From Halosimplex halophilum (lineage in GTDB: Archaea > Halobacteriota > Halobacteria > Halobacteriales > Haloarculaceae): a DNA stretch of 64,000 nt. The notes under the pieces were generated by a model. It saw nothing but the letters and a program-made list of their open reading frames with translations, ran no database searches and was not told the DNA's origin. Positions 52,324 to 59,763 of the stretch are shown here, in pieces. The first letter of the stretch is position 1, and each line of letters opens with the position of its first letter. The stretch lies in contig NZ_ML214297.1 in NCBI RefSeq assembly GCF_004698125.1, positions 1,958,891 to 2,022,890 of the forward strand. The letters are read 5' to 3'. The position numbers were made by a program, and so were the translations under genes.

Positions 52324-53487
52324 TCACTCCAGCAGCTGGTCGGCGATCGTGTTCCGCAGCACCTCGCTGGTGCCCTCGTAGATCTCCGATAGCTTCGCGT
52401 CGCGGTAGTACCGCTCGACGGCGAAGTCCCGCGTGTAGCCGTAGCCGCCGTGGATCTGGATGGCCTCGTTGCACACCTCGCGGGCCATCTCGGAGGCGTA
52501 CAGCTTCGCCTGGGCGGCCTCCTTGACGTAGCGCTCGCCGCGCATCTTCCTGTCGGCGGCGGCGTGCATGAGATAGCGAGCCGCCCGGATCTTCGTGTCC
52601 ATGTCCGCGAGCTTGTGCTGGATCGCCTGGAACTCCGAGATGGGCTGGTCGAACTGCTCGCGGTCCTGTGCGTATTCGAGCGCGTCGTCGAGCGCGGCCT
52701 GCGCGAGCCCGATGGAGCGTGCGGCGATGGTGATCCGTCCGCCGTTGAGCGTCTTGAGCGCCTGGACGAACCCCTCGCCTTCCTCCCCGAGTCGGCGGTC
52801 GGCGGGGAGCTCCATCTCGTCGAAGCGCAGCTCCGCCGTCGGGCAGCCCTTGTCGCCGAGCTTGTGCTCGGTCCCTTCGACGTGGAACCCCTCGTCCTCG
52901 TCGGGGCGGACGACAAAGGAGGAGATTCCCTTGCCGCCGGCCTCGGGGTCGGTCTTGGCGAAGACGACCACCGTGTCGGCCACGGAGCCGTTGGAGATCC
53001 ACAGCTTCCCGCCGTCGATGACGTAGCTATCGGGTTCGCCACCCGCGGTGTCGCCGACGGGTTCGGCCGTGGTCTCCATCGCCGGTACGTCGCTCCCCGC
53101 ACCGGGTTCGGAAAGCGCGAACGCGCCGATCTCCTCGCCTTCGGCCATCGGGACCAGATACTGCTCGCGCTGTGACTCGTCGCCGAACTCGTAGACCATG
53201 TTGCAGGCCAGCGAGACGTGCGCCGCGACGACGGTCCCGAGGCCGCCGGAGCCACGGGATATCTCGACGAGCGCCTCGGGGTAGGCGTGGTAGTCGAGGC
53301 CGGCGCCGCCGTACTCCTCGGGGATCGGCATCCCCATCAGGCCCAGGTCGGCCATCCGGTCGACCAGGTCGGCGGGGAACTCGTCGGTCTCGTCGATCTC
53401 GGCGGCCCGCGGGACGACCTCCTCGTCGACGAACTCCGCGACCGTGTCGCGGATCTGGCGCTGCTCCTGCGTGAGGGCGAACTCCAT
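52324..53487 (-). CDS. Acyl-CoA dehydrogenase
   Basis: A 387-residue FAD enzyme of the acyl-CoA dehydrogenase fold. [20 protein letters not shown] begins the N-terminal helices, [17 protein letters not shown] marks the middle beta domain, and [20 protein letters not shown] leads into [20 protein letters not shown]. The Glu in YEGTSEV is the usual catalytic base position. It would catalyse alpha,beta-dehydrogenation of an acyl-CoA; chain length is not evident. The ATG at 53487 is the family start; a longer open frame upstream runs into the repeat element. Confidence 0.95.
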   Translation of the reverse strand: MEFALTQEQRQIRDTVAEFVDEEVVPRAAEIDETDEFPADLVDRMADLGLMGMPIPEEYGGAGLDYHAYPEALVEISRGSGGLGTVVAAHVSLACNMVYEFGDESQREQYLVPMAEGEEIGAFALSEPGAGSDVPAMETTAEPVGDTAGGEPDSYVIDGGKLWISNGSVADTVVVFAKTDPEAGGKGISSFVVRPDEDEGFHVEGTEHKLGDKGCPTAELRFDEMELPADRRLGEEGEGFVQALKTLNGGRITIAARSIGLAQAALDDALEYAQDREQFDQPISEFQAIQHKLADMDTKIRAARYLMHAAADRKMRGERYVKEAAQAKLYASEMAREVCNEAIQIHGGYGYTRDFAVERYYRDAKLSEIYEGTSEVLRNTIADQLLE

Positions 53488-54379
53488 GTGGTTCGATAGC
53501 GCGGCTCGCCCCTTGATTGTTCGCCAGTCCGCGGAAGACGAAGTGTCGAGTTCGTGTTTGAGTTGAGCGGGTGTTTCTGGTTGTTTTGATGTGAAACGAA
53601 GCCTCGCGAGAGCGACCGCACTCGACAGCGAGCGATGAAAGCTCCCGGCGCGCTCGCTACCTGGAGTCAACACCGCAGATGACAGCAAGCGATGAACGCC
53701 CTCGCCGCGCTCGCGGTCGCTGTCTCCGAAAATCTTCGATTTTCGGGATCTCGCAGGAGCGGAGCTCCTGCGGACCTCGCGAATCTCCGATTCGCTCAGT
53801 GACGAGAGCGCTCCGCTCTCTCGAACCAAGCGGGATATCCGCGCTCTCCGCACCGCCCGCTCACGGCACAGCCGTTCGCTTCGAGGCGCCCAGCGCCTCG
53901 CACCGCGCGGATAGTGGCCCGTTCAGGCGACTAAACTGGACGCGAGCACGCCTCGCCCGTTCAGTCCACCAGGCACCGCACAGCACGGCGACCGCAAGCC
54001 CGCACAGCACCGCAGACGGCCACGAACCTCCCCAGCCGATTGCGTTACTCGTCGCTTCGCTCCTGCGTTACTCATCCCTCGCGCGGCGTCGGCGCGCGCA
54101 TGAACGCGCGCTCCAGCGCGCGCCGACCGCACCGCAGCCGCTTACCGCAACTGCAACGGCTACAGCCTGAACTGAGTGTTTCGGGTTACCGCACCGATAA
54201 TCGAGGGAGTGAACAGTCCAGGAGAGGCTCTTGTGACAGCGGTCGTCGGGAGCGTCGAGAACGTTGTAGAGCCAGTAGAGAGTCGGTGTGTGGCTCCACG
54301 TGAGACCGACACCTCCGGGAGTCGAGAGTTCGACGTGGCGGTCTGTGCGTGTAAGCGGCGGGGGTCGCGAGGTGCGCCG
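53488..54379. repeat. Dispersed hairpin-rich repeat element, copy A
   Basis: An 890-base region without a convincing gene, made largely of a modular element at about 53600-54150. Blocks shared with copy B (59305-59700) are: 53691-53732 (GACAGCAAGCGATG...), 53909-53933 (GGATAGTGGCCCGTTCAGGC), 54002-54044 (GCACAGCACCGCAGAC...) and 54071-54085 (CTCATCCCTCGCGCG). Between them are short perfect hairpins, for example GCAGGAGC/GCTCCTGC (about 53752-53770), GAGAGCG/CGCTCTC (about 53804-53820) and CGAGGCGC/GCGCCTCG (about 53882-53900). The rest (54150-54379) shows nothing recognisable. Confidence 0.7.
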
Positions 54380-54697
54380 TCAGGACTCGCGCCACTTGTG
54401 GCCGCACTCGACGCAGGTGAACAGCCGGACCTCGTAGGAGCCGCCCGGCTTCGGCATCATCTCGTAGTAGGCCCGGTCGCTGTCGCAGTCCTCCGCCGGA
54501 CAGGGCTCCTGCATCGTCTCGGAGGAGTCCTGGGTCGCGTCGGCCACGGCGGGCGCCTCGTCGTCCCGCTGTCCGTCCTGGGTCGTCATCGCCGCTTCCG
54601 CTTGCGAGTCCCGCGCCACCTCGTTCTCACAGGAGCGACACACCCAGGCGCCGCCCTCCGTGTGCATCATCGAACCGCACTCGTCACAGAATTGCAT
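54380..54697 (-). CDS. Transcription factor S (TFS) paralogue lacking the acidic cleavage tip
   Basis: A 105-residue protein with two zinc ribbons. The N-terminal one has CDECGS and CRSCENE (Cys 4, 7, 20, 23), as in RPB9/TFS. The C-terminal one has CPAEDC and CVECGHKW (Cys 66, 71, 95, 98). In normal TFS and TFIIS the loop between the C-terminal cysteine pairs carries RSADE, whose Asp-Glu stimulates RNA cleavage in the polymerase. Here the same position (about residues 82-88) reads PKPGGSY, with Lys and Gly instead of acids. Such a paralogue may bind RNA polymerase without cleaving. The inter-domain linker is acidic and about 40 residues long. Confidence 0.85.
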   Translation of the reverse strand: MQFCDECGSMMHTEGGAWVCRSCENEVARDSQAEAAMTTQDGQRDDEAPAVADATQDSSETMQEPCPAEDCDSDRAYYEMMPKPGGSYEVRLFTCVECGHKWRES

Positions 54698-54989
54698 ATA
54701 AAACAGGGATACACGTTGTCGAATATATGTGTTAACTTCCGATCCGTCGTGGATGCGGGGCAACCGCTCGCGCTGACCGTCCCGAGTCATCAACTGGCCA
54801 CGGGAGCAGATCGAGGGAGCGAGGACGGGTGTGAAAACCGCTGTTGACACCCTCGTCCCCCGTATTCGTCACCTCGTCGAGCGAGCGTTCGAGGGCTTCC
54901 GTCGCTCGCGGTCCGCAGCAGCACCCACACCACCGGGCCCCCGCCGCTGTCGACCCCAACGGCTTACGTCCGGGGTGCGATGTCGGGGT

Positions 54990-55937
54990 ATGCGACGCGT
55001 CATCGTCGACACGGACACGGCCGGCGACGACACCCAGGCGCTGGCGCTTTCGGTCCTGACCGACCGGCTGTCCGTCGAGGCCGTCACCGTCGTCGCCGGC
55101 AACGTCGAGTTCGACCGCCAGGTCGAGAACGCCAAGTACACGCTCTCGCTGGTCGACGCGACCGATGTCCCCGTCTACGAGGGCGCCCGCTCGCCGCTGG
55201 TGAAGTCCCACGAACACGCCACCGAGATCCACGGCGAAGGCGGGCTCGGCGGCGACCTCTTTCCCGACACCGACATCGACTCCGCGGAGGGGTTCGCGCC
55301 CGACGAGATCGTCGCCCGCTGTCGCGAGGCACCGGGCGAGATCACCCTGCTCTGTATCGGCCCGCTCACGAATCTCGCGCTCGCGCACGCCCGCGCGGAA
55401 GACCTCCCGGAGCTCGTCGACGAGGTGTGGGTGATGGGCGGCGCCGTCGAGTGCCGGGGCAACGTCACCCCCGCCGCCGAGTTCAACCTCTGGGCCGACC
55501 CCGACGCCGCGAAACGCGTCCTCGACGGCTTCGACGTGACGCTCGTCGACTGGGGACTCTGCCTGCGGACCGCGCTCGGCCCCGACACCCTCGAGGAGAT
55601 CGACGCGATGGACACCGACCTGGCCGAGTTCTTCCGCGAGGTGACCAGGGTCGTCCGCGAGCGGGGCGAAGCCGGCGGCCTCGACGGCATCACCCAGCCG
55701 GACGGGCTGGCCGCCGCGCTGCTGGCCTATCCCGAACTCCGCGAGCGCGTCGAGTCGTACCCCGTGGCGGTGGACGAACGCGAGGGTCTCACCCGGGGGT
55801 ACACCAGCGTCGACTTCGAGGGCGTGACCGGGGAGCCTGCGGACACCCGGATCGTCGAAGCCGCCGATTCCGAGCGGTTCGCCGCGGTCGCTCTGGCGAT
55901 GCTCCGCGACCGCGACCCCGACGCCGCCTTGGAGTAA
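54990..55937 (+). CDS. Inosine/uridine-preferring nucleoside hydrolase
   Basis: A 315-residue hydrolase with the calcium site DTDTAGDDTQAL (about residues 7-18), a variant of the DTDPGxDD motif. It also has TLLCIGPLTNLALAHARAED and the substrate block MGGAVECRGNVTPAAEFNLW, with the later Asp-rich end. It would hydrolyse the N-glycosidic bond of nucleosides for salvage. The ATG at 54990 is preferred to an upstream in-frame start because the first strand starts here. Confidence 0.92.
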   Translation: MRRVIVDTDTAGDDTQALALSVLTDRLSVEAVTVVAGNVEFDRQVENAKYTLSLVDATDVPVYEGARSPLVKSHEHATEIHGEGGLGGDLFPDTDIDSAEGFAPDEIVARCREAPGEITLLCIGPLTNLALAHARAEDLPELVDEVWVMGGAVECRGNVTPAAEFNLWADPDAAKRVLDGFDVTLVDWGLCLRTALGPDTLEEIDAMDTDLAEFFREVTRVVRERGEAGGLDGITQPDGLAAALLAYPELRERVESYPVAVDEREGLTRGYTSVDFEGVTGEPADTRIVEAADSERFAAVALAMLRDRDPDAALE

Positions 55938-55958
55938 CTCCTCGTCCGACGGCCACAT

Positions 55959-56007
55959 CGCTCACGGAGTAGCGCCGTCAGAAGTGGGTTGGGGCGGATT
56001 TGAACCG
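55959..56007 (+). repeat. Duplicated tRNA-Val 3' end, truncated copy
   Basis: These 49 bases repeat at 56100-56148 with one mismatch. They contain the 3' end of tRNA-Val (minus strand) plus 26 bases of its downstream flank. After this copy the sequence diverges from the tRNA. At 56046-56059 the T-arm sequence GGTTCAAATCCGCC appears inverted, complementary to bases 55993-56006 in this copy. Confidence 0.8.
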
Positions 56008-56099
56008 AAGGCAGACGTGCTCGCTCGGCTGCGCGCGACTGCCAGGGTTCAAATCCGCCGAACCAGTCCAACCGAGGCTGTGGCGAGCGACATAGAACT

Positions 56100-56148
56100 C
56101 GCTCACAGAGTAGCGCCGTCAGAAGTGGGTTGGGGCGGATTTGAACCG
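56100..56148 (+). repeat. Intact partner of the tRNA-Val 3'-end duplication
   Basis: The 49-base direct repeat covers the last 23 bases of the tRNA-Val gene and 26 bases downstream of it. The copies are 141 bases apart. It looks like an attachment-site-type or slippage duplication. Confidence 0.8.
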
Positions 56149-56200
56149 CCGGCCTCCTCCATGTCAAGGAGGTGTCATAACCAACCTAGACCACCAACCC
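56126..56200 (-). tRNA. tRNA-Val(GAC)
   Basis: On the minus strand GGGTTGG pairs with CCAACCC, discriminator A. The anticodon arm CCTCC-TTGACAT-GGAGG gives GAC at 34-36, reading GUC/GUU. T-arm GGCGGTTCAAATCCGCC. 75 nt, no intron, no encoded CCA. Confidence 0.95.
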
Positions 56201-56363
56201 TCGCGTGCTTGCCTGCTGCATCTACGCGTTGACGGCAGGGATAATTGAAGGTTTCGAAGACGGGCCGCCGATCGGGGGTCGATCCGCGGGACGGCACCCG
56301 CATCCAGTTCGATCGCTTTCAGGACGCGGCCGGGCAGGACCGGCCTGGCGCGGTCGACGCCGC

Positions 56364-56609
56364 TCAGAACGAGAAGTCGTCGTCCTCCTCGCGCATTCCG
56401 GGGTCCTCGGCGGTGTCCCACATGTCGTCGGCGAACTCGTCGGCCATGTCGGTCTCGGCGACCTCCTCGCCGGTGTCGCGGGTGTAGGCGTCCAGTCCCA
56501 TCGAGAGCAGCTCCTCGACCGCGGCCTCGCGGCTGACGAACTCCTCCTCGGTCATGCGTTCGAGCTTCGTGAATACGTCCTCCGGGAGTGATACTTCGAC
56601 TGTGGGCAT
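56364..56609 (-). CDS. Small ribbon-helix-helix-like protein (DUF7120-like)
   Basis: An 81-residue protein. VEVSLPEDVFTKLERMTEEE followed by FVSREAAVEELLSMGLDAYT is the strand-helix-helix pattern of CopG/RHH DNA-binding proteins, here extended by an acidic tail. It may act as a regulator or as an antitoxin-like protein, but no toxin is next to it. Confidence 0.7.
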   Translation of the reverse strand: MPTVEVSLPEDVFTKLERMTEEEFVSREAAVEELLSMGLDAYTRDTGEEVAETDMADEFADDMWDTAEDPGMREEDDDFSF

Positions 56610-56699
56610 GGGTTGTCGGTTTACACTCGGGAGTCAAGTGTTTTGAGTATTTGGGCTGTGAGCGACCTCACCGCTCACCCGAGCGACCGATGGGACCGG

Positions 56700-57377
56700 T
56701 TACTGACCGGCGGTGATCGACAGCTCGACGGTCGCCGTCGCGCCGCTCGAACCGCCTGAGGAGTCGGTCGATTCCGACCCCCCGTCCATCGACTCGGTCT
56801 CCGTCGATGCCGTCGCCGTCGAGTTCCCGCTCGCCGAATCGGTCGGCTCCGGCGTCGCGGTCGGCGTCGGCTCGGGCGTCGGCGGCTGAGCCCGCCCCAT
56901 CTCGGAGTTGTCGAAGGTCAGGAAGTACGTCCCCTCGCTGATGTCCGCGGAGGACGACCCCTCCATGTTCTCCTGAACCGTGTGCGCGGAGTTGTAGTTG
57001 ACCTGATACCCCTGCTCGAAGTAGTCGAACTCGCCCTCGCGGATCATCAGCACGTCGATCGCCGGCCCGCTCGTGACGGTGAACTCGTATTTGAGTGCGC
57101 CGCCGTCCGGGAAGGAGAGTTCGTACGCCTTGTGCTCCCCCGCGGGGATCTCGATCGTCTCGTCGATCTCCTCGAAGACCTCGTTCACGTCGGTGTGCTC
57201 GGGGAACGGCCCCGAGTTACCACCGCCACCGCCGCCTCCCCCACCGCCGCCGCCACCGCCACCGCCACCGCCGCCACCACCGCCACCGCCGCCTGCGGAG
57301 CCACCGTTTCCACACCCCGCAAGCGCCGAGAGACTTGCTGCACCCATCGCCAGGACTGCACGACGTGTTCGAGCCAT
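56700..57377 (-). CDS. Poly-glycine lipoprotein with C-terminal Ser/Thr tail
   Basis: A 225-residue exported lipoprotein. ARTRRAVLAMGAASLSALAG has twin arginines and ends in the lipobox Cys (about residue 22). A run of more than 20 glycines follows at about 31-53, encoded by tandem CCACCG-type trinucleotides (57218-57292). The folded domain (about 58-150) contains DVNEVFEEIDETIEIPAGEH and ISEGTYFLTFDNSEMG. The Pro/Ser/Thr-rich remainder probably spans the cell surface. A minus-strand TATA box (57401-57408) is about 27 bases upstream. Confidence 0.8.
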   Translation of the reverse strand: MARTRRAVLAMGAASLSALAGCGNGGSAGGGGGGGGGGGGGGGGGGGGGGGGGNSGPFPEHTDVNEVFEEIDETIEIPAGEHKAYELSFPDGGALKYEFTVTSGPAIDVLMIREGEFDYFEQGYQVNYNSAHTVQENMEGSSSADISEGTYFLTFDNSEMGRAQPPTPEPTPTATPEPTDSASGNSTATASTETESMDGGSESTDSSGGSSGATATVELSITAGQ

Positions 57378-57785
57378 GGGGCCAGTTACCGCCTTCCATT
57401 ACAAATATGTGTCGACCACTAACACACGCGTCAGCGGACGGGAACGGTGTGCCTTCCGCCCGGGTACGGTCACGCTACCGACGACCGGGTCCCTTCCCGC
57501 CCGTTCGCGGCACCCGTCCGGCGATCCCCGCGTTCCCCACGGGATTCGAACCGACCGACTGCGTGTCGACCACGGCCGGTGTCGGCCGGCAGAGGGGTCC
57601 CGAACCGCCGGCCCGCGCGTGTCGGTGGGTTTCCGCGGCGTTCTCGAACTCCGTAACTACCCTTCAGCGCCGGCCTGAACTGCGAAACCTCCGGTTGAAC
57701 CGGCGGTCCGGGGAAACGCAACCCCGGGTTTATGTGGGTAACCGAGAAGCGTGTGGGTACCACCGCGCAACCCGCGGGGACATCC
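57378..57785. promoter_or_regulatory. 408-base divergent intergenic region
   Basis: No gene is supported. It contains the minus-strand TATA-like ACAAATAT (57401-57408) for the lipoprotein. A perfect palindrome CCGGTTGAACCGG lies at 57691-57703, then TTTATG (57729-57734) as the likely TATA box of the pilin, leaving a leader of roughly 28 bases. The palindrome 26 bases before the TATA box could be an activator or repressor site. Confidence 0.5.
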
Positions 57786-58331
57786 ATGGACATCAACGGG
57801 CTACGTTCGGACGACGACGCGGTGTCGCCGGTCATCGGCGTCGTACTGATGGTCGCGATCACGGTCGTCCTCGCGGCCGTCATCGCGTCGCTCGTCCTCG
57901 GGTACGGGAACCAGACGGGACCGCAGACGCCGACCACGAGTTTCGAGGACGAGTACACGCCGGCCCCCGACCACGCGGGGTCGGGCTACGCGACGATCGC
58001 ACACGCCGGCGGCGACTCGGTCGCGTTCGACACGCTGTACGTCCGCGGGTCGGGGTTCAACACCTCGGACACCGCCCACGGGAACGTGCAGTCCTCGGAC
58101 TCGCTGGACGTGCAGGACGAGTTCTACGAGGACGGGACGGAGGTCCGGCTCCACGTCAACGAGACCGGGTTCTGGCCCGCCGACCGCACCTCCGGCGAGG
58201 ACAGCCGGATCGTCTCCGAGGACTCGATCAACGTCCCCGTCGACCGCGACTACGAACTGACGCTGGTGTACCGCTCTCCCCAGGACGGGACCTCGTCTAT
58301 CGTCTACACCGCCGAAGGCCCCGGCGCCTGA
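57786..58331 (+). CDS. Type IV pilin
   Basis: A 181-residue pilin. The short leader ends RSDDDAVSPVIGVVLMVAIT, the classic haloarchaeal pilin N-terminal domain, where cleavage after Asp/Ala leaves a hydrophobic assembly helix. The rest is beta-rich with two N-glycosylation sequons (NTS and NET). It is likely a pilus or adhesion subunit. It stands alone, away from pilB/pilC, as many haloarchaeal pilin genes do. Confidence 0.9.
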   Translation: MDINGLRSDDDAVSPVIGVVLMVAITVVLAAVIASLVLGYGNQTGPQTPTTSFEDEYTPAPDHAGSGYATIAHAGGDSVAFDTLYVRGSGFNTSDTAHGNVQSSDSLDVQDEFYEDGTEVRLHVNETGFWPADRTSGEDSRIVSEDSINVPVDRDYELTLVYRSPQDGTSSIVYTAEGPGA

Positions 58332-58422
58332 CCGGGACGGTTCTCTCTCCGGGCGGGTCGTCCGTCGAGTGCTCCGCTCGAAGCCGCTGCGCTCCTCGGC
58401 TAACGACCGTCCAGAAACTGAG

Positions 58423-58496
58423 TGGGCCAACGCGGATTTGAACCGCGGACCTCCCGGTTATCAGCCGAGCGCTCAACCTAACTGAGCTATTGGCCC
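58423..58496 (-). tRNA. tRNA-Ile(GAT)
   Basis: Minus strand GGGCCAA pairs with TTGGCCC, with discriminator A. The anticodon arm CTCGG-CTGATAA-CCGGG (with a G-T pair) places GAT at 34-36. The T-arm GCGGTTCAAATCCGC is standard. 74 nt, no intron. Confidence 0.95.
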
Positions 58497-58649
58497 GTGC
58501 TCGGCGCATCCATACCTTCCCGATGGGGGACTTTAACAGTTACCCTTCGGCCTCGATAGCCGCGCCGTGTGGCGGTTCTGTGGTACGGTCCCACAGGGTC
58601 GCCGTGCGCCGTGGTGGTGTCGCTCCGTCGAAGCCGCGCCGGTCGTCGG

Positions 58650-59216
58650 TCAGTCGAAGCCGCGCCGGTCGCCGGAATCGTCGTCCTCGAAGTCGATGTC
58701 GTAGGCCTCCTCGTCGAGGTCGTAGGCGTCGCCGTCGGGAGGGCCGGCGGGGCCGGGGCCCTGACCGCCGACGTTGGGGCCGCCGTCGCCGCCGAAGGGG
58801 AAGCCGCCGATGTAGACGTTGCCGGTGGCGAACCCGCCGCTCTTCTTGTCCATGTAGGGGACGAGGATCTTCTCCCTGACCACCCAGCGGATGGGTGCGC
58901 GGGTCACCGGAACGACCAGCAGGATGCCGATGGCGTCGGTCACGAGGCCGGGCGTGAGCGTCAGCGCGCCGGCCACGAGCAGGAAGGCTCCGTCGATCAG
59001 CTCGTCGGTCGGGAGTTCGCCGGCGGCGAGTTTCTGCTGTATCTTCCTGACGGTGTGGCGCCCCTCGGCGCGGACGAGCAACATCCCGAGGAGACCGGTC
59101 AACACGACGACGAGCACCATCAGCGGGGCGCTGATCTGGGTCTGGGTCACCAGGAAGAGCAGGAGCAGCGAGTCCAAAAGCGGCACCAGCAACAGCAACC
59201 CCAGATACCGGAGCAT
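58650..59216 (-). CDS. FxsA family membrane protein
   Basis: A 188-residue protein of the FxsA/SuzA type. It starts MLRYLGLLLLVPLLDSLLLL, has a second helix (PLMVLVVVLTGLLGMLLV), and LVAGALTLTPGLVTDAIGIL holds the conserved proline-glycine turn. A Gly/Asp-rich hydrophilic C-terminus of about 60 residues follows (GGFPFGGDGGPNVGGQGPGP). The role is unknown; FxsA was named from phage exclusion in E. coli. The ATG at 59216 gives the family start. Confidence 0.9.
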   Translation of the reverse strand: MLRYLGLLLLVPLLDSLLLLFLVTQTQISAPLMVLVVVLTGLLGMLLVRAEGRHTVRKIQQKLAAGELPTDELIDGAFLLVAGALTLTPGLVTDAIGILLVVPVTRAPIRWVVREKILVPYMDKKSGGFATGNVYIGGFPFGGDGGPNVGGQGPGPAGPPDGDAYDLDEEAYDIDFEDDDSGDRRGFD

Positions 59217-59763
59217 ACCCCGACTTGTCACCGACGCCCCAAACACTTTTCGAGGCGCTCGATCCGGCCTTCGAGGTCCGGTCACCCTGTGATATCCTCT
59301 CTTAGTCGTGAAAGCCCTTGACCCGCTAGCAGGAGACGCTACCGCATTCGACAGCAAGCGATGAAAGCCCTCGGCGCGCTCGCGGTCGCTGAGCGGGATA
59401 TCCTCGCGGCCTTCGGCCGCTTCGGATAGTGGCCCGCTCAGGCGACTACACGAGCGCGAGCGCGCCTCGCCCTTTCAGTCCGCCGGGAGAGCAAGCTCTC
59501 CCGAGCCCGCGCTCACACGTTCGCGCGGACGCCAGGGACCGCGACCGCACGACGCCGTGACCGCTCCGCACAGCACCGCAGACAGCCACGAGCCTCCCCA
59601 GCCGATTGCGCTCCGCGCGCCTGCGGCGTGCGGTGCTCATCCCTCGCGCGATTCCGTCGCGGCACGGAGGCCGCGACAGCGCGCGCCACGGCAGAGAGAT
59701 GGACCCCGGCGTGTTCCCCGCGGGGGTGTCCCATCCCGTTTCGACGGGACACTCGGTCCCGGG
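59217..59763. repeat. Dispersed hairpin-rich repeat element, copy B
   Basis: No convincing gene in 547 bases. The element spans about 59305-59700. Blocks shared with copy A are 59350-59391, 59424-59448 (GGATAGTGGCCCGCTCAGGC), 59568-59610 (43 bases with two mismatches to 54002-54044) and 59636-59650. Intervening hairpins differ from copy A, for example GGGAGAG/CTCTCCC (about 59485-59501). Small frames here on the minus strand (ending with GGLKGRGALA-type peptides) are also seen in copy A and are probably not genes. Confidence 0.7.

Noticed and set aside
55727-56167. Minus-strand frame with repeated PNPLLTALL peptides
   Set aside because: It arises from translating the duplicated tRNA-Val 3' end and flank; a tRNA gene explains the DNA.
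56364-56609. Toxin-antitoxin pair for the ribbon-helix-helix protein
   Set aside because: No small toxin gene overlaps or adjoins it; neighbours are a tRNA and a lipoprotein.
59446-59640. Small frames in the repeat copies (peptides with GGLKGRGALA and GGLNGRGVLA)
   Set aside because: They recur in copies A and B because the DNA repeats, but the frames are interrupted at different places and lack start signals; treated as non-coding.
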